This document shows positions 32,967 to 41,663 of a DNA stretch of 64,000 bases, piece after piece. The translations under genes and the position numbers were made by a program. Under the pieces are notes generated by a model. That model was not told the DNA's origin. It saw only the letters and a program-made list of their open reading frames with translations, and did not search any database. Each line of letters begins with the position of its first letter. Within the stretch, counting starts at the first letter, position 1. This stretch comes from Streptomyces avidinii (GTDB lineage: Bacteria; Actinomycetota; Actinomycetes; Streptomycetales; Streptomycetaceae). The DNA is taken from assembly GCF_014650695.1 (NCBI RefSeq), contig NZ_BMVL01000008.1:1-64000 (forward strand), given 5' to 3'.

Positions 32967-33527
32967 GTGACCGACAGGACTGACCTACTGATGAGCACGC
33001 CGGGCGGATCTGTCCTCGAACGTGTACGTGGCCTCGTGCGAGAGGTCGCCAAGTTCGGGGCGGTCGGCGGTCTGGGCGTCCTGGTCAACCTGGGTGTCTT
33101 CAACCTGATCCGCAACACGACCGACCTCCAGGTGGTCCGCGCGAGCGTGATAGCCACCGTCGTCGCCATCGCCACGAACTACATCGGCTTCCGCTACTTC
33201 GCCTACCGCGACCGCGCCAAGAGCGGCCGCACCCGCGAGCTCGCCCTGTTCGCCGTGTTCAGCGGGATCGGGCTGGTCATCGAGAGCGGTGTGCTCTACA
33301 CCGCCACCTACGGCTTCGGCTGGGACGGCCCCGTCGCGAGCAACGTGTTCAAGTTCATCGGCATCGGGACCGCCACCGTGTTCCGCTTCTGGTCGTACCG
33401 GACCTGGGTCTTCAGGGCCCTGCCCGCGCCGGTCGAGGCCACCGAGCCGATGCCGGATCCCGCGCCGCTGCCGAAGCCGGAGCGCCGGCCGGAGCCGCTG
33501 CCCGAGCCGGCCCCCGCGAACAACTAG
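32967..33527 (+). CDS. GtrA-like membrane protein
   Basis: The 186-residue product has four hydrophobic segments between about 30 and 150 (FGAVGGLGVLVNLGVFNLI, ASVIATVVAIATNYIGFRYF, LALFAVFSGIGLVIESGVLYT, FIGIGTATVFRFWSYRTWVF). These match the GtrA family, thought to help flip or organise lipid-linked sugars. The tail is proline/glutamate-rich. GTG 32967 or ATG 32991 may be the start. It is divergent from purK, as in mycobacteria (Rv3277). Confidence 0.88.
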   Translation: MTDRTDLLMSTPGGSVLERVRGLVREVAKFGAVGGLGVLVNLGVFNLIRNTTDLQVVRASVIATVVAIATNYIGFRYFAYRDRAKSGRTRELALFAVFSGIGLVIESGVLYTATYGFGWDGPVASNVFKFIGIGTATVFRFWSYRTWVFRALPAPVEATEPMPDPAPLPKPERRPEPLPEPAPANN

Positions 33528-33544
33528 CTCCCTCTCGCCGCTCC

Positions 33545-34810
33545 TCAGCGCACCGTCGTCTGCGGTTCGGCCGGTTCCGGCGCGGTCCGGCTGAGGAACA
33601 GCGCGAACACCGGCGGCTGCGTCTGGAGCAGCTCCAGACGTCCGCCGTCCGCCTCCGCGAGGTCCCGGGCCACCGCGAGCCCGATGCCGGTGGAATTGCG
33701 ACCGCTGATGGCCCGCTCGAAGATCCGGTTCCCGAGGTCCGGCGGAACGCCCGGCCCCTCGTCCGTGACCTCCAGCACCGCCTGGTTGCCGACCACCCGG
33801 GTGCGCAGCGCGACCGTGCCGCCACCGTGCATGAGGGCGTTCTCCACGAGGGTGGCCAGCACCTGCGAGACCGCGCCCGGGGTGCCGACGGCCCGTACGC
33901 CCTGCTTCCCGGAGCGGACGATGGCCCGGCCCGCGCTGCGGTAGGCCGGCCGCCACTCCTCCACCTGCTGTTTGACGACCTCGTCCAGGTCGAAGGGGAC
34001 CGCCGAGCCGGTCCGCGGGTCCCGCGAGTTCGTGAGCAGCCGCTGCACGACGTCCGTGAGCCGCTCCACCTGGGTCAGGGCGATCGTCGCCTCCTCCCGT
34101 ACGGTCTCCAGGTCGTCGGTCACCGTGATCTCCTCCAGCCGCATGGAGAGCGCGGTGAGCGGGGTGCGCAGCTGGTGGGAGGCGTCCGCGGCCAGGCGCC
34201 GCTCGGCCGTCAGCATCCGGCCGATCCGCTCGGCGCTGGAGTCCAGCACGTCCGCGACCCGGTCGAGCTCGGGGACCCCGTAACGCTTGTGCCGGGGCCG
34301 CGGATCGCCCGATCCGAGCCGCTCGGCCGTCTCGGCCAGGTCGGTGAGCGGGGAGGCGAGCCGGTTGGCCTGGCGTACGGCGAGCAGTACGGCCGCCACG
34401 ACGGCCAGCAGGGCCACCGCGCCGACCACGGCCAGGGTCCGGCCGACCTCGCGGGTCACGATGGAGCGGGACTCCTCGACGACCACGACCTCGCCCTGCT
34501 CCCCGCGGGCGACGCCGCGGATGACGCTGTCCGGGATCGGGGTGCCCACCTGCACGGCCTGCTGGCCGGGGATGGTGATCCGCGCGTAGTGGCCGGCGTC
34601 CAGCTGCTCGCCGAGGGCCACGGGGTCGATCGGCTTCTTCTCCAGGACGTTCGCCTCGACGATGCCCACGAGCCGCAGCGCCTCGGACTCGATGCGGTCC
34701 TGGGCGCTGCTGGTGATCGTCCTGGTCTCCACGATGACGAGGGAGACCCCGAAGACGGCGATCACGACGAGCACCACGGCGAGCGTGGAGTTGATCAGGC
34801 GGCGGCGCAT
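33545..34810 (-). CDS. Sensor histidine kinase
   Basis: The 421-residue product has membrane segments at about 7-27 and 125-146 flanking an extracytoplasmic sensor of about 95 residues. A HAMP region (RQANRLASPLTDLAETAERLGSGD) follows, then the phospho-acceptor box ADASHQLRTPLTAL with H212. The ATPase has N box LVENALMHGGG, G1 DEGPGVPPDL and G2 STGIGLAVARDLAEADGG. It should phosphorylate the OmpR-type regulator encoded just upstream. ATG 34810. The signal is unknown. Confidence 0.93.
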   Translation of the reverse strand: MRRRLINSTLAVVLVVIAVFGVSLVIVETRTITSSAQDRIESEALRLVGIVEANVLEKKPIDPVALGEQLDAGHYARITIPGQQAVQVGTPIPDSVIRGVARGEQGEVVVVEESRSIVTREVGRTLAVVGAVALLAVVAAVLLAVRQANRLASPLTDLAETAERLGSGDPRPRHKRYGVPELDRVADVLDSSAERIGRMLTAERRLAADASHQLRTPLTALSMRLEEITVTDDLETVREEATIALTQVERLTDVVQRLLTNSRDPRTGSAVPFDLDEVVKQQVEEWRPAYRSAGRAIVRSGKQGVRAVGTPGAVSQVLATLVENALMHGGGTVALRTRVVGNQAVLEVTDEGPGVPPDLGNRIFERAISGRNSTGIGLAVARDLAEADGGRLELLQTQPPVFALFLSRTAPEPAEPQTTVR

Positions 34811-34858
34811 GCCCTAGAGCATGCCCCAGGAGGGGCCGCGGGAGGCGGCCCGCTCCCG

Positions 34859-35536
34859 TCAGCTCTTCTCGAAGCGGAAACCGACGCCCCGCACGGTGGC
34901 GATGTAGCGGGGGTTGGCGGCGTCGTCCCCGAGCTTCTTGCGCAGCCAGGAGATGTGCATGTCGAGGGTCTTGGTGGAGGACCACCAGGTGGTGTCCCAG
35001 ACCTCGCGCATGAGCTGGTCGCGGGTGACGACCCGGCCCGCGTCGCGGACCAGGACCCTCAGCAGGTCGAACTCCTTGGCCGTGAGCTGGAGCTCCTCCT
35101 CCCCCATCCAGGCGCGGTGCGACTCGACGTCGATCCGCACGCCGTGGGTGGCGGGGGGCTGGAGGGCCTCGGTTGCCCCGCGCCGGAGCAGGGCCCGGAC
35201 CCGGGCGAGCAGCTCTGCCAGGCGGAAGGGCTTGGTCACGTAGTCGTCGGCGCCCGCGTCCAGGCCGACGACCGTGTCGACCTCGTCCGCGCGGGCGGTG
35301 AGGACCAGGATCGGGAAACCGTGGCCCTCGGCGCGCAGTCGGCGGGCGACCTCCAGGCCGTCCATGCCCGGCAGGCCCAGGTCGAGGACGACGAGGTCGA
35401 CGCCGCCCTGCAGTCCCGCGTCCAGAGCGGTGGGGCCGTCCTCCCGGACCTCGACCTCGTACCCCTCCCGGCGCAGAGCGCGGGCCAGGGGCTCCGAGAT
35501 GGATGCGTCGTCCTCGGCGAGCAGTACACGCGTCAT
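34859..35536 (-). CDS. OmpR-family response regulator
   Basis: The 225-residue product has a receiver domain with acidic pair E8-D9-D10, phospho-acceptor D52 (VVLDLGLPGMDG) and K102 (VTKPF). A winged-helix domain follows (ELQLTAKEFDLLRVLVRDAGRVVTRDQLMREVW, KTLDMHISWLRKKLGDD, RYIATVRGVGFRFE). ATG 35536. It precedes the kinase gene on the same strand by 48 bases and is divergent from the peptide transporter, a possible target. Confidence 0.95.
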   Translation of the reverse strand: MTRVLLAEDDASISEPLARALRREGYEVEVREDGPTALDAGLQGGVDLVVLDLGLPGMDGLEVARRLRAEGHGFPILVLTARADEVDTVVGLDAGADDYVTKPFRLAELLARVRALLRRGATEALQPPATHGVRIDVESHRAWMGEEELQLTAKEFDLLRVLVRDAGRVVTRDQLMREVWDTTWWSSTKTLDMHISWLRKKLGDDAANPRYIATVRGVGFRFEKS

Positions 35537-36031
35537 GTGGGTGATGGTAGTCCGCGGCGGCTGGATCCAGGGGCCCGCCCGCAGACCCCTCTCGATCTGG
35601 GCTTATGAACGACTGAGCGCCTTCGAATATGGTCGAACGGTTCCCGACGCGCCTTGTGATCCATCTCTCAAGTCCTTTTAAATGCCACAGTGTCGTGTCG
35701 TATGGTGGCGAGACGCCTGATGCACTACCTCAGGGACCTTTGTGCCGAAAACCGAGCCAAGGGTCTCTATTTCTGTCCTGATCGGACAGGACGGTCCTGT
35801 CGGACTCACCTGTCCGGACTTGATGACAGTGAATGACCTGTGGGCCGGGCCCCTCCGCGATGGTGCGAGAGCGGGCGTGGATCCCGGTTACGGATGTTCC
35901 TTCGCCTCCAACCCCATGGGGGGCGAGACCCCGAGGCGTGGGGTGGGAGATCCGTCGCCGGTGCCGGCCACCCCCCACCGGGCGCGGATGAGCTCACGAA
36001 GCCAAGCGTCCCGAGCAAGCAAGGATCGACC
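35537..36031. other. Long leader region of the peptide transporter
   Basis: No protein gene is supported in these 495 bases. They contain a possible promoter (TTGTGA 35654-35659 and TTAAAT 35678-35683, 18 bases apart), a palindrome at 35775-35799, a CCCCATGGGG palindrome near 35913-35922, and the AAGGA ribosome-binding site at 36021-36025. If that promoter is used, the untranslated leader is over 330 bases. Confidence 0.5.
35775..35799. promoter_or_regulatory. Overlapping inverted repeats GTCCTG/CAGGAC
   Basis: GTCCTG (35775-35780), CAGGAC (35787-35792) and GTCCTG (35794-35799) can form two exclusive pairings. The right pair is a 13-base palindrome with one central G. It may be an operator or a leader-RNA switch for the downstream transporter. 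Confidence 0.35.
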
Positions 36032-37558
36032 ATGGCTTCCAGCCTGACGAAGGAGTCGGCGGCTCCGTCCGCCGAGAAGACCTTCTTCGGCCACCCCCGT
36101 GGCCTGGCCACTCTGTTCATGACCGAGATGTGGGAGCGCTTCAGCTTCTACGGCATGAAGGCCCTCCTCCTCGTCTACCTGCTCTCAGGTGGCCCGGACG
36201 CCAAGAAGGGCAGCCTGGCGGGCGGCATAGGGATGGACGAGGGCACGGCGATCACCGTGTTCTCCATCTACGTCTCCATGGTCTACCTCCTCGCCCTGCC
36301 GGGCGGGTGGCTGGGCGACCGCGTCTGGGGCCCCCGCAAGACCGTGACGATCGCGGCCGTTACGATCATGTCCGGTCACATCGTCCTGGCCCTTCCGGGC
36401 GGCGGGACCTTCTTCATCGGTCTGGCCCTGGTGGCCCTGGGCTCCGGTCTGCTGAAGGCCAACATCTCCACGATGGTCGGCCAGCTCTACAAGGACTCGA
36501 ACGACCCGCGCCGTGACGGTGGCTTCACCATCTTCTACATGGGCATCAACGCGGGTGCCTTCTTCGCGCCGCTGATCATCGGCACCGTCGGTCAGAAGGT
36601 CAACTGGCACCTCGGCTTCGCGCTGGCCGCGGTCGGCATGGGCATCGGCCTGGTCGCCTTCCTGCTGGGCACCAAGAACCTGAACCCGGTCAGCTCCGTC
36701 GTCCCGAAGCCGCTGTCGGCCGAAGAGCGCACCGCCTGGATCCGCAAGATCGTCATCGCGGTCGCGATCGTGGCCGTGTTCTACACCGCCGTGGGCATGG
36801 CCGGCATGTTCACCAAGGCGTGGGCGACCATCCCGCTGACCCTGATCGGTCTGATCGTCCCGACCGGTGTGCTGATCCGCATCAAGCGGGACAAGGACCT
36901 CGACCGGACCGAGCAGTCGAAGATGACCGGCTACATCTGGTTCTTCGTCGCCGCCGCCGTCTTCTGGATGATCTACGACCAGGGCGCCTCGACGGTCCAG
37001 TCCTTCGGTGAGACCAAGGCTTCCGGCTCGCTGCTCGGCTTCGAGTTCCCCTCGTCCTGGTACCAGTCGCTGAACCCGGTCTTCATCATGGCGCTGGCCC
37101 CGGTCTTCGCCTGGATCTGGCTGTGGCTGAACCGCAAGAGCAAGGAGCCGTCGACGGTCGGCAAGTTCGCCGCGGGCCTGTTCTTCATCGGCGTCTCGTT
37201 CTTCTTCTTCCTGATCCCGATCGCCATGGCCGCGAACGGCCAGACGGTGAGCCCGATGTGGCTCGTCGGGATCTACCTGATCCAGACGGTCGGCGAGCTG
37301 TGCATCTCCCCGGTCGGCCTGTCGGTCACCACGAAGATGGCTCCGGCCAAGTACGCCTCGCAGATGATGGGCGTGTGGTTCCTGGCGGTCACCGCCGGTG
37401 ACTCCATCACCAGCCTGCTGTCCGACCCGGCCGTGTTCGGCATCGACCTCAACGGCACCGGCGCGGTGGCGATCGAGGCCACCCTCGCCTGCCTGGCCGC
37501 TCTCGCGGTCTTCATGTACCGCAGGAACGTCAAGACGCTCATGGGCGACGTGCGCTGA
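36032..37558 (+). CDS. POT/PTR family proton-coupled peptide transporter
   Basis: The 508-residue product has about 14 hydrophobic segments. It carries the POT signatures GHPRGLATLFMTEMWERFSFYGMKALLLVYLL (including the proton-coupling ExxER), GGWLGDRVWGPRKTV, and FTIFYMGINAGAFFAPLIIGTVGQ. It imports di- and tripeptides with protons. ATG 36032 has AAGGA seven bases upstream. A perfect terminator follows. Peptides taken in could feed the cytosolic dipeptidase at 29.9 kb. Confidence 0.95.
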   Translation: MASSLTKESAAPSAEKTFFGHPRGLATLFMTEMWERFSFYGMKALLLVYLLSGGPDAKKGSLAGGIGMDEGTAITVFSIYVSMVYLLALPGGWLGDRVWGPRKTVTIAAVTIMSGHIVLALPGGGTFFIGLALVALGSGLLKANISTMVGQLYKDSNDPRRDGGFTIFYMGINAGAFFAPLIIGTVGQKVNWHLGFALAAVGMGIGLVAFLLGTKNLNPVSSVVPKPLSAEERTAWIRKIVIAVAIVAVFYTAVGMAGMFTKAWATIPLTLIGLIVPTGVLIRIKRDKDLDRTEQSKMTGYIWFFVAAAVFWMIYDQGASTVQSFGETKASGSLLGFEFPSSWYQSLNPVFIMALAPVFAWIWLWLNRKSKEPSTVGKFAAGLFFIGVSFFFFLIPIAMAANGQTVSPMWLVGIYLIQTVGELCISPVGLSVTTKMAPAKYASQMMGVWFLAVTAGDSITSLLSDPAVFGIDLNGTGAVAIEATLACLAALAVFMYRRNVKTLMGDVR

Positions 37559-37575
37559 CGCACGCCTCCCCGCGG

Positions 37576-37615
37576 GCGACGGCCCGGCACGCCTTCCGGC
37601 GTGCCGGGCCGTCGC
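37576..37615. terminator. 18-bp perfect hairpin with TTCC loop
   Basis: Arms 37576-37593 and 37598-37615 are perfect complements around a four-base loop. It stands between the transporter and the convergent small secreted-protein gene and serves either strand. Confidence 0.92.
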
Positions 37616-37647
37616 GTTGTTCGGGGTCCTCCGGCGGCGCCGTGGAA

Positions 37648-37989
37648 TCAGGCGCCCCGCACCTCGGAGTCGAATCCGACGAGGAAGGACTTGAACCCGC
37701 AGCCGACCGAGGCGGCCGAGCCGATGGGGGTCCAGTCGCTGCGGTAGGTCCGGCGCACCACGTGTTCGCGGGCACCCTGCACCGTGTCGCAGATGATCTT
37801 CGCGCGGTGCTGCGCGCCGGAGGCGAAGCGTCCGGTGCACCTGGACGTGGCGTTCGGGCGGCCCTTGCCGTCCAGTTCTGCGGTCGTCCTGCAACCGCCC
37901 TTGGCAGCGGCCGCGGAGACCGCCGGCGCTCCGAGCACGCTCAGGGCCGAGGCGACGGCCAGCGTCGCGACGGCGAACTTCAACTTCAT
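37648..37989 (-). CDS. Small secreted protein with four cysteines
   Basis: The 113-residue product begins with a clear signal peptide (MKLKFAVATLAVASALSVLGAPAVSAAAA). The mature part is about 85 residues with four cysteines (GGCRTT, SRCTGRF, IICDTV, VGCGFK), likely two disulphides. No family is recognised. ATG 37989 is used. It lies downstream of the surface-protein operon on the same strand but 255 bases away, so it probably has its own promoter. Confidence 0.72.
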   Translation of the reverse strand: MKLKFAVATLAVASALSVLGAPAVSAAAAKGGCRTTAELDGKGRPNATSRCTGRFASGAQHRAKIICDTVQGAREHVVRRTYRSDWTPIGSAASVGCGFKSFLVGFDSEVRGA

Positions 37990-38244
37990 GGGACTGTCCG
38001 TTCTCCGATGTGAGCAGGAGCCGACCGCGCGCCGGTCGGGCTCGTGCCCGCCCGCCGGGAGGTCGCTCGCCGATCTTCGCCGGACCGCGGGAGAACGCGG
38101 TATCCGCCAGTCGGCGGGAACTGCCTCCCCGAACGGGGGAAGGGAGTACGAACGGCGCTGTGCGGGCGCGCCTTCCGAAAGCCGCGCGCGCCCCGGCACC
38201 ACGGCCGGGACGCGCACGGTCGCTCGACGGTGGCTTCCCGTCGG

Positions 38245-39549
38245 TCAGCGGGTGCCGCGCAGGCGGCGCCACGGGGTGAACGTGAACACCGCGCCGCCGA
38301 GCAGGATCACCGTGCCGGCGACCAGGGCGAGGGCCTTGATGCCTCCCTCGTCCTCCGCGCCGGTCTCGGCCAGACCGCCGCCCGAGGTGCCGCTGCCGGA
38401 CGTCGTCGAGGAACCGGAGCCGCCCGGCTGCGCGGCGGTGTCCAGTTCCAGCGAGACGCCGCTGCTGGTCGCCTTGCAGGGGACGTTGATCGGCGTGGAG
38501 CCGGGGGCCATCGTGACGTCGATCGTCAGCTGGTCCGGGCTCAGCGTCACCTTGCCGGACTTCCCGGGCTTGTAGGTGCCGGTCATGTCGCTGAGGCTGA
38601 CCGGAGCCTTGTCCGGGATCGGCTCGGCGTTGGCCGGGCCGGACACCTTGACCGTGCCGCTGTCCGCCCCGCCGAGCTTCACGTCCATCGAGGGCTTGAG
38701 GGCTCCCGCGGGCAGGGCCATGGGCGCCGCCATCGCACCCTTGGCGGTCTTGACCGTCAGGTCGTAGCTGCCGCCGTTCTTCTTGGCGTTGATGGTGACC
38801 GGGGTCTTGATGCCGCCCGGGACGACCGGCCCGCAGTCGAAGGCCACCTCGACCGCCTTGCCCGGGAAGTCGGTCTGGCCGCCTCCGCCGCCGGTGGAGC
38901 CGCCCGAGGTCGATCCGCCCGTGGTGGTGGAGCCGCCGGTGGTCGTACCGCCGGTCGTGGTCGTGCCACCGGTCGTCGTACCACCGGTCGTCGTACCACC
39001 GCTGGAGCCGGCCGACACGTCGATGGTGGCCCCGACGCCCACCGTTCCTGTCGGCGCGCACTTGGTGACGAACGTGCCGAAGGAGAAGGTGACCGCCACG
39101 TCGTACTTGCCGGGGGTCAGCGTGATCTTCCCGGCCTTGGTGAGCTTCAGCTTGCCCTTCATCACGGACATCTGCATGGGCGCCTTCTTCGGGATCGGCG
39201 GGTTCTTCTTCTCCCCGACGACCTTCAGCTCACCGCCCCCGCCGCCCACGGTGATCCAGCCGGTGGGCTGGACCGCGTCCTGCGGGATGTCCATCAGGTC
39301 CGTGTTGTTCGAGGCCGGCTTCACCGTCTCCCAGGACACGTCGACCTCGTCGCCGACCTTCGCCGAGGCCGGCGCGGTGACCTTCGCGGTGGTCTCGCCC
39401 TCCACCGGACTCCCGCCCCCGGCCGGGGGAACGCACTTGACGTTGAACTTGGTCTCCGCGGCCTGGGCGGGGGTCGTTCCGATGGCGATACCGGCGCCGC
39501 CGAGCAGCAGCGCGATCACGGCCGCGCTCACCCTCCGTTGGGTTTTCAC
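38245..39549 (-). CDS. Wall-anchored surface protein with LAETG signal and two related domains
   Basis: The 434-residue product has a signal peptide (MKTQRRVSAAVIALLLGGAGIAIGTTPAQAAET), a first domain of about 140 residues and a linker of GGTTTGG-type repeats at about 181-225. A second domain (AVEVAFDCGPVVPGGIKTPVTI to VSLELDTAA) is followed by LAETG, a hydrophobic segment and basic end RRLRGTR. LAXTG is the motif used by Streptomyces class E sortase, so wall attachment is expected. The second domain resembles the LPQTG protein at the head of this operon. GTG 39549 overlaps the preceding stop (GTGA). Confidence 0.85.
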   Translation of the reverse strand: MKTQRRVSAAVIALLLGGAGIAIGTTPAQAAETKFNVKCVPPAGGGSPVEGETTAKVTAPASAKVGDEVDVSWETVKPASNNTDLMDIPQDAVQPTGWITVGGGGGELKVVGEKKNPPIPKKAPMQMSVMKGKLKLTKAGKITLTPGKYDVAVTFSFGTFVTKCAPTGTVGVGATIDVSAGSSGGTTTGGTTTGGTTTTGGTTTGGSTTTGGSTSGGSTGGGGGQTDFPGKAVEVAFDCGPVVPGGIKTPVTINAKKNGGSYDLTVKTAKGAMAAPMALPAGALKPSMDVKLGGADSGTVKVSGPANAEPIPDKAPVSLSDMTGTYKPGKSGKVTLSPDQLTIDVTMAPGSTPINVPCKATSSGVSLELDTAAQPGGSGSSTTSGSGTSGGGLAETGAEDEGGIKALALVAGTVILLGGAVFTFTPWRRLRGTR

Positions 39550-40646
39550 GAATGTCCCTTCGTCGTCGAACGGTTCTCAGACGGTGCGGACGCCTGTGGT
39601 GCTGTGCCCGGCGCGCTGTCCGGGGTGAACCACGGCAGGTTCGCCGTGGTGGTCTGGGGGGAGCGCTCCGGGCGGTCGGGGCGCGGGGCCGGCCCGGGCG
39701 GCCGCAGGGCCGGGATCCGCGGCAGCCGGGCCGTCACGGCAGCGGCCGCGTCGGGGAGCCGTACGCCCCGGTGGCGGCCGGCGGCGGGAGCGGTGCGCGG
39801 CCGGACCCGGTCGACGACGGCCATCCCGATACGGAAGACGGCGGCCGGGACCACCAGCAGGAGCAGGCCCCGGAAGAGCAGCACTCCGTACGGGCGGTCC
39901 ACCCCCCAGGGCTGCGTGGCCACGACGCTCTCGCCGTACTTGAGGGAGATCGTGTAGTCGCCGTGGGCGCCCGCGGCGAGGGCGACGTCGAGCGCGACCT
40001 CCGCCTTGCCGCCGGGCGGGATGGTGCCCTTCCAGCGGGCCTCCTCCCACAGCGGGGCGAACACCCCGTGCGCGGTGCCGAGCTGGAAGACCGGGTCCTT
40101 GACGGGGACCGGGCCGAGGTTGCCGACGGTGACCTTGAACTTCCGGGTGGGCGGGGCGCCGAACCAGGTCAGCACTCCGTCCTCACCCTCCAGCCGGACT
40201 CCGGTGAGCATCGCGAGGCGGGCCGTGCCGGATTCGGCGGGCAGCTCGGCGACCGGGTGGTCGGTGATCTTCAGAGGGGTCGCGACGGTGGACCGGTCGC
40301 CGTTGACGGAGGTGACGTTGACGATGCAGGGGCAGGGCTTGGGCGGCGCCACCACGGGCAGCTGTGCGGTGAAGCTCCCGTCTGCGGCGACCGAGACGGC
40401 GGCGCCGTCGGCGTTGGCGCAGCTGTTGGTGCCGCCGATCATGTTCTGCCCGCAGACCAGCAGCATCACCAGCGTCTTCGCCGGCCAGCCGGTGCCGGTG
40501 ACGGTGATCCCGGTGCCCTTGGCTGCCTCCTGGAGCGAGAGCGCCACGGCCGGCCTGCCCTCGGCCGCGGCGGCCGGGCCCGCGGGGAACAGGGCGAGGG
40601 CGCACACCGCCAGCCCCGCGGCCAGCAGGGCTGCGACTCTTCTCAC
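39546..40646 (-). CDS. Secreted membrane protein with neocarzinostatin-like Ig domain
   Basis: The 366-residue product has a signal peptide (MRRVAALLAAGLAVCALALFPAGPAAAAEG). A beta domain at about 30-125 follows (AVALSLQEAAKGTGITVTGTGWPAKTLVMLLVCGQ, with paired cysteines), resembling neocarzinostatin-type folds. A second beta region (PTRKFKVTVGNLGPVPVKDPVFQLG) precedes one membrane segment near 255-272, and a basic, proline-rich cytosolic tail ends it. Start and stop both overlap neighbours by four bases, so it is coupled within the four-gene operon. Function is unknown; it may organise the anchored proteins at the membrane. Confidence 0.78.
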   Translation of the reverse strand: MRRVAALLAAGLAVCALALFPAGPAAAAEGRPAVALSLQEAAKGTGITVTGTGWPAKTLVMLLVCGQNMIGGTNSCANADGAAVSVAADGSFTAQLPVVAPPKPCPCIVNVTSVNGDRSTVATPLKITDHPVAELPAESGTARLAMLTGVRLEGEDGVLTWFGAPPTRKFKVTVGNLGPVPVKDPVFQLGTAHGVFAPLWEEARWKGTIPPGGKAEVALDVALAAGAHGDYTISLKYGESVVATQPWGVDRPYGVLLFRGLLLLVVPAAVFRIGMAVVDRVRPRTAPAAGRHRGVRLPDAAAAVTARLPRIPALRPPGPAPRPDRPERSPQTTTANLPWFTPDSAPGTAPQASAPSENRSTTKGHS

Positions 40647-41647
40647 CTGGCGGCTCCCGTCGGTTCGTGGTGCGGTGCAGGGGTCGTCGGTCCGGCCGCG
40701 GACGGCCCGTCCGGCGCCGGGGCCGGGCCCGGTTCGGGACGCCGGCCGCGTACGAGGTGCAGCGCGGCGGCGGTGGTCGCGCCGAGGCCGAGCAGACCGG
40801 CGCCGGTCCAGCCGGGGAGGCCTCCGGGAACCAGCCAGCGCGAGCCGCCGGCCTCCCCGCGGGCGCCGCCCGGGGCGGTCACGGTGACGGTGACGCGGAC
40901 CCGGTCGAGGGCCGGGGCGCCGGGCCAGGGCTCGGTGAGCTCCACCCGCTGGCCGGGCAGCAGTTCCACCGGCAGGGTGCGGGCGCGGGGCGCGGCGGGC
41001 GGGTCGCCGATGAGGGCGTCGGTCCGGATGCGGAGTTCGGGGGCGAGGGCCACGTTGCCCCGGTTGACGAGGGTGTAGGCGATGGCGGCGGACCGGCCCC
41101 GGCCGCGTACGGCGACGTCCTCGACCGTGAGGGCGGCCAGCGTGGGGCCGCCGACCCGCAGGTGGACCCGTACGGCGGCCTCGTGTCCCGCCTCGGCGGC
41201 GACCACGGCGGCGGGGTGGTCGCCGGGCGCGGACGCGGGCGGCACGGTGAGCGTGAAGGGGACCACGGCGCGGGTGCGCGGCGGGACCGTCACGGTGGTG
41301 GCGGTCCCGAAGCTGATCCAGGAGCCGGCCCCGCGGGTGGCGGGCGCGGCGGTGGCCGGGCGGACCGCGAGGGCGCCGTCGGCGGTGTTGTGGGCGTCGG
41401 CCCCGCGCAGCGTGAGGATCCGCTCCCGGTCGGTGGTGTTGACCAGGGCGAGGCGGTCCTCCAGCACGGTGCCGGGGGCGCCCGCGAGGTAGAAGTAGGG
41501 GCGGACTGCGGCGGCCGTTCCCGCGGCGGGCTCGGCGGTCCAGCCCGGCTCGTCGGCGGCCGCGGGGGGCGCCGGGGCCGCGTACAGCGCGGCGGCGGCG
41601 AGCAGGAGCACGGCGCCGGCGCGCCTCAGGGTGTGGAGCACGGGCAT
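40643..41647 (-). CDS. DUF916/WxL-binding-like membrane protein
   Basis: The 334-residue product has a signal peptide (LRRAGAVLLLAAAALYAAPAPPAAADE). Two beta-sandwich regions follow: RPYFYLAGAPGTVLEDRLALVNTTDRERILTLRGADA with GSWISFGTATTVTVPPRTRAVVPFTLTVPPASAPGDH, and a second at about 160-250. One membrane segment lies near 275-300. The first part resembles the DUF916 domain of Firmicute WxL-complex proteins, which bind wall components. That match is by eye. The stop overlaps the next gene by four bases; 16 bases separate it from the LPQTG gene upstream. Confidence 0.72.
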   Translation of the reverse strand: MPVLHTLRRAGAVLLLAAAALYAAPAPPAAADEPGWTAEPAAGTAAAVRPYFYLAGAPGTVLEDRLALVNTTDRERILTLRGADAHNTADGALAVRPATAAPATRGAGSWISFGTATTVTVPPRTRAVVPFTLTVPPASAPGDHPAAVVAAEAGHEAAVRVHLRVGGPTLAALTVEDVAVRGRGRSAAIAYTLVNRGNVALAPELRIRTDALIGDPPAAPRARTLPVELLPGQRVELTEPWPGAPALDRVRVTVTVTAPGGARGEAGGSRWLVPGGLPGWTGAGLLGLGATTAAALHLVRGRRPEPGPAPAPDGPSAAGPTTPAPHHEPTGAAR

Positions 41648-41663
41648 GACCGGGGTGCTCCGT

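Noticed and set aside
36185..39061. 958-codon minus-strand frame across the peptide transporter
   Set aside because: It is a shadow of the transporter and of the LAETG gene in the wrong frame; composition is arginine/glycine-rich without motifs.
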